From contig JAMPAW010000158.1 in NCBI GenBank assembly GCA_023666975.1, positions 1 through 7,498 of the forward strand: DNA of 7,498 nucleotides. Reading direction: 5' to 3'. Position numbers and translations under genes: made by a program. The DNA comes from Clostridium sp. (GTDB lineage: Bacteria; Bacillota_A; Clostridia; Lachnospirales; Lachnospiraceae). Under the pieces are notes generated by a model, which worked only from the letters and a program-made list of their open reading frames with translations, was not told the DNA's origin and made no database searches. Position 1 is the first letter of the stretch. Each line of letters begins with the position of its first letter. Below, one piece after another: positions 5,579 to 7,498 of the stretch.

Positions 5579-7250
5579 TCTGAAAAAGAACCGAGTTTTC
5601 ATCCTCAGCTATTTTTTCATATCCTGCCTGGAGGCATTGGGCTTCTACAAGTCCTCCGCGCTGCGCATAAAGATAGCGGCAGCGCAGGGAATCGATATGC
5701 CCTATGACGTAATCGGGCATACAGCAGCTGATCCCAAAGCCTTCCGGAAGAGCGTAAAGCAATTGCCACTGCGCGTTTATTGTGACTGTATCTACCGTGT
5801 CGTTAAAGGCCCACATAAGCGTATTATCATAACTTGGAACCTGCTCTTGGTTAAGCTCCAAAGCGTCCGCAAATATTTCTCGCCACTCTTCTACGGCAGC
5901 TGCGCGCTCTTCCTGCCGGAACGGGATTTGATAATCATAGGGGACAATAGCCATATGAATATAAAAATAGGCAAAGGTGACGCCGACCAAAACGGCTTTT
6001 TTGTAAAAGCGGGTTTCCAACATTGCAATTACAAAAACAGCCGCCGCTATAAATGTCAACAGATGCTTGCTGCCCTCCGTTAAAGTATACATAAGAAGCA
6101 AGGCCAAAAGCATTGCAAGGAAGCTGAAGACCATGTGCGCCTCTATGCAAAGGCGGTCGCGCACAGTTTTTATCCTGTCTATGTCCGAGTGCTTCGTCGG
6201 CTGCGAAGTCGTCGCAAAGTTCCTTTTATAACGATCCGCCGAAAAAGCTTTCTGCGAGCGCCGCAGTTCCAGTAAATCGCGGATACTCTGTATTATCAGT
6301 ACGCCAAGACAGACCAGATATCCTGCAAAAAATGCTCCTGACGCCAATCCTGTGTGAATTCCCTCTTGAATGTGTGTAATGAAATTTTGCCCCTGATAAA
6401 TTATTTTGGACAATGTATAGCGGATGCCGCCAAAGAATCCCTGTTCGAAAAAGGCGACAATCCAGTCCGTAAAGAACAGGGGCCAAAAATACTCCGTTCC
6501 TAAATAGTGTTTAATACATGCATATAAACCGAGTGAAGCCAGGATCAGCAAAAAGGAAGCGGCGAGCCTTTTTCCTTTGCTGAAGGAATTTCCGCCCTCC
6601 CGGATCCAAAGCCATGCGGGGAGCAGCATAAAAAGCAGAAGATACGGTCTCATCACAGCCATCAAAGCAGAAAGTAAAAAAAGCAGCACTAATTTATAGC
6701 TCTTCTTTTGCCTCAGATAGTTAAAAGCCAGAGAATATAAAAGGATCAGCATACTAAAGCAGATAACCTCCGGCATACCGGAGAGCATATAACGCACGAA
6801 CAGGGTATAAAGACTAAAAAGCACCGTCAGGATACCCAGCTGTTTCCAGCTCGGCCTTACCAGCCATACAAATAAGAAGCAGCTAAGGGACATCAGAAAA
6901 ATATTGCATAAAATCGGCGACATAAGATTCCAGCCAAAGAGAAGTCCCCAGACAACCCAGGGAAAAAACAGCAAAGGACTCCATGCCCCGAAAGATAAGT
7001 TTAAGGCATGGCTCTCGTTATAACCGAAGTAGCCCTGAGGATACCCATAATTTATAATCGCTTCTACTTGTTTGTAATAGAGAAGTTCGTCGTTCCATTC
7101 CGAAGACGGTAAATAGACGTCGCCTATTCGGCGCCCCTGCGCGGCGCAGGTTACGACGCAGCACGTTACCGGTAGCAAAGCCAGCAACAGTGCCTTGATG
7201 AAAGTGATATATCGTTTGTTATATTTCCACCAATTGCAAACTTTTTTCAT
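5571..7250 (-). CDS. Large polytopic membrane protein, probable GT-C type glycosyltransferase
   Basis: The 559-residue product has an N-terminal membrane helix (about 17-37), an outer loop with the acidic WNDE motif (52-55) and GYPQGYFGYNESHALNLSF (69-87), then roughly ten more hydrophobic segments up to about residue 435. A charged cytoplasmic-type loop of about 50 residues (322-371) interrupts them. A soluble C-terminal domain of about 120 residues (440-559) ends the protein. This plan, with an acidic first loop, many helices and a C-terminal outer domain, is that of GT-C/PMT-like enzymes using polyprenyl-phosphate sugars. I recall similar uncharacterised proteins in Lachnospiraceae, but no named family is certain. 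The start at 7250-7248 follows GGAG (plus-strand 7258-7261 complement) by 7 nt and a near-consensus promoter at 7270-7298. The gene appears intact and is transcribed toward the other operon, so it is a separate unit. A flippase-like or other transport role cannot be excluded. Confidence 0.75.
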   Translation of the reverse strand: MKKVCNWWKYNKRYITFIKALLLALLPVTCCVVTCAAQGRRIGDVYLPSSEWNDELLYYKQVEAIINYGYPQGYFGYNESHALNLSFGAWSPLLFFPWVVWGLLFGWNLMSPILCNIFLMSLSCFLFVWLVRPSWKQLGILTVLFSLYTLFVRYMLSGMPEVICFSMLILLYSLAFNYLRQKKSYKLVLLFLLSALMAVMRPYLLLFMLLPAWLWIREGGNSFSKGKRLAASFLLILASLGLYACIKHYLGTEYFWPLFFTDWIVAFFEQGFFGGIRYTLSKIIYQGQNFITHIQEGIHTGLASGAFFAGYLVCLGVLIIQSIRDLLELRRSQKAFSADRYKRNFATTSQPTKHSDIDRIKTVRDRLCIEAHMVFSFLAMLLALLLMYTLTEGSKHLLTFIAAAVFVIAMLETRFYKKAVLVGVTFAYFYIHMAIVPYDYQIPFRQEERAAAVEEWREIFADALELNQEQVPSYDNTLMWAFNDTVDTVTINAQWQLLYALPEGFGISCCMPDYVIGHIDSLRCRYLYAQRGGLVEAQCLQAGYEKIAEDENSVLFQIN

Positions 7251-7269
7251 GAAACATCTCCATGCTCAA

Positions 7270-7298
7270 ATCATACGCTTTGGGGGTATTATTGTCAA
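7270..7298 (-). promoter_or_regulatory. Near-consensus sigma-A promoter for the minus-strand gene (TTGACA-17-TATGAT)
   Basis: On the minus strand, a perfect TTGACA (7298-7293) stands 17 bases before TATGAT (7275-7270, 5/6). Transcription would start near 7263, only about two bases before the GGAG ribosome site, so the leader is about 13 nt with no room for leader regulation. Any control must act at or upstream of the promoter, where dyads are found. Confidence 0.75.
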
Positions 7299-7316
7299 GA
7301 AAATAAATCATTGAGT

Positions 7317-7340
7317 TTCCGCGAATTGCGGATTGCGGAA
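7317..7340. repeat. Dyad with tandem ATTGCGG heptamers upstream of the minus-strand promoter
   Basis: TTCCGCGA (7317-7324) pairs with TTGCGGAA (7333-7340), eight pairs with one G-T, around an 8-nt loop. The heptamer ATTGCGG occurs twice in tandem (7325-7331 and 7332-7338) and imperfectly once more as ATTGCCGG (7347-7354). The dyad begins 18 bases upstream of the -35 box, a reasonable place for a regulator site. That role is inferred from position only. Confidence 0.4.
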
Positions 7341-7391
7341 GGCTGAATTGCCGGAAGCAAAAATTATCAAAAATTTAAGATATGAGGGTGG

Positions 7392-7493
7392 CGGCAGGGG
7401 CTGAAAAATGATATACTGAAAATCAGGATTCCGGCGTGTTGTTGGAATCCTGTATGTTTTGCTTATAAAATACAGTATATTTTGCCCCTGCCG
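7392..7493. repeat. Nested 102-base inverted repeat
   Basis: Three collinear complementary segments fold on each other. The outer arm is CGGCAGGGGC (7392-7401) with GCCCCTGCCG (7484-7493), ten pairs. The middle arm is ATATACTG (7411-7418) with CAGTATAT (7473-7480), eight pairs. The inner arm is CAGGATTCC (7424-7432) with GGAATCCTG (7444-7452), nine pairs around an 11-nt loop. It lies upstream of the minus-strand gene at the window's end. It could be a structured RNA leader, a REP/BIME-like or miniature transposon-like element, or a bidirectional terminator, although no T-run follows in the window. Confidence 0.6.
7442..7469 (+). promoter_or_regulatory. Possible plus-strand promoter inside the inverted repeat (TTGGAA-16-TATAAA)
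   Basis: TTGGAA (7442-7447, the same -35 variant as P2) is 16 bases before TATAAA (7464-7469, 5/6). It would drive a gene to the right of the window. It overlaps the inner arm of the nested inverted repeat, so it may be chance similarity. Confidence 0.25.
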
Positions 7494-7498
7494 GAACC

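Noticed and set aside
5637..6083. 148-codon plus-strand ORF
   Set aside because: It is antisense to the coherent membrane protein on the minus strand and has no promoter or family features.
1..7498. tRNA, rRNA, CRISPR array, insertion sequence or transposase
   Set aside because: No cloverleaf, regular spaced repeats, or transposase motifs were seen on either strand.

Overview
The window looks like an accessory cell-surface polysaccharide or glycolipid locus from a low-to-moderate GC Firmicute. Clostridia of the Lachnospiraceae type are my best guess, from codon usage, strong AGGAGG-like ribosome sites, sigma-A type promoters and the resemblance of the proteins to membrane glycan enzymes I remember from that group. 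No database search was possible.

Layout. (1) Positions 1-1433 (+) hold the 3' part of an O-antigen ligase/polymerase-like (Wzy_C-type) membrane protein that begins left of the window. (2) Positions 1434-1802 hold no convincing gene, but contain two sigma-A-like promoters in tandem (1441-1469 and 1634-1662) with an 11-bp hairpin between them, and a speculative small ORF. (3) Positions 1803-5219 (+) form a compact four-gene operon: a polytopic membrane protein that may be a GT-C type glycosyltransferase, a cupin of the FdtA/WxcM sugar 3,4-ketoisomerase family, a DPM1/GtrB-like family 2 glycosyltransferase with two C-terminal membrane helices, and a GNAT acetyltransferase. (4) Positions 5213-5578 (+) hold a stretch with no usable start codon that clearly encodes left-handed beta-helix hexapeptide repeats, a broken or frameshifted sugar acyltransferase. 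(5) Positions 5571-7250 (-) hold a large convergent membrane protein, probably a GT-C type glycosyltransferase, with its own strong promoter at 7270-7298. (6) Positions 7299-7498 are non-coding and rich in dyads, including a nested 102-base inverted repeat.

Working model (inference): the GT2 enzyme loads a sugar onto a polyprenyl phosphate at the cytoplasmic face and a multi-pass GT-C type protein transfers it outside the membrane. The cupin and acetyltransferase(s) would modify the sugar. The nucleotide-sugar aminotransferase expected between ketoisomerase and N-acetyltransferase is absent here, the cupin carries Asn where the family's second catalytic His is expected, and the hexapeptide gene is broken. 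The module is therefore either partly decayed or a variant of the known 3-amino-3,6-dideoxyhexose pathway. The decay and the abrupt overlap with the opposing gene suggest a rearrangement junction near 5200-5580.
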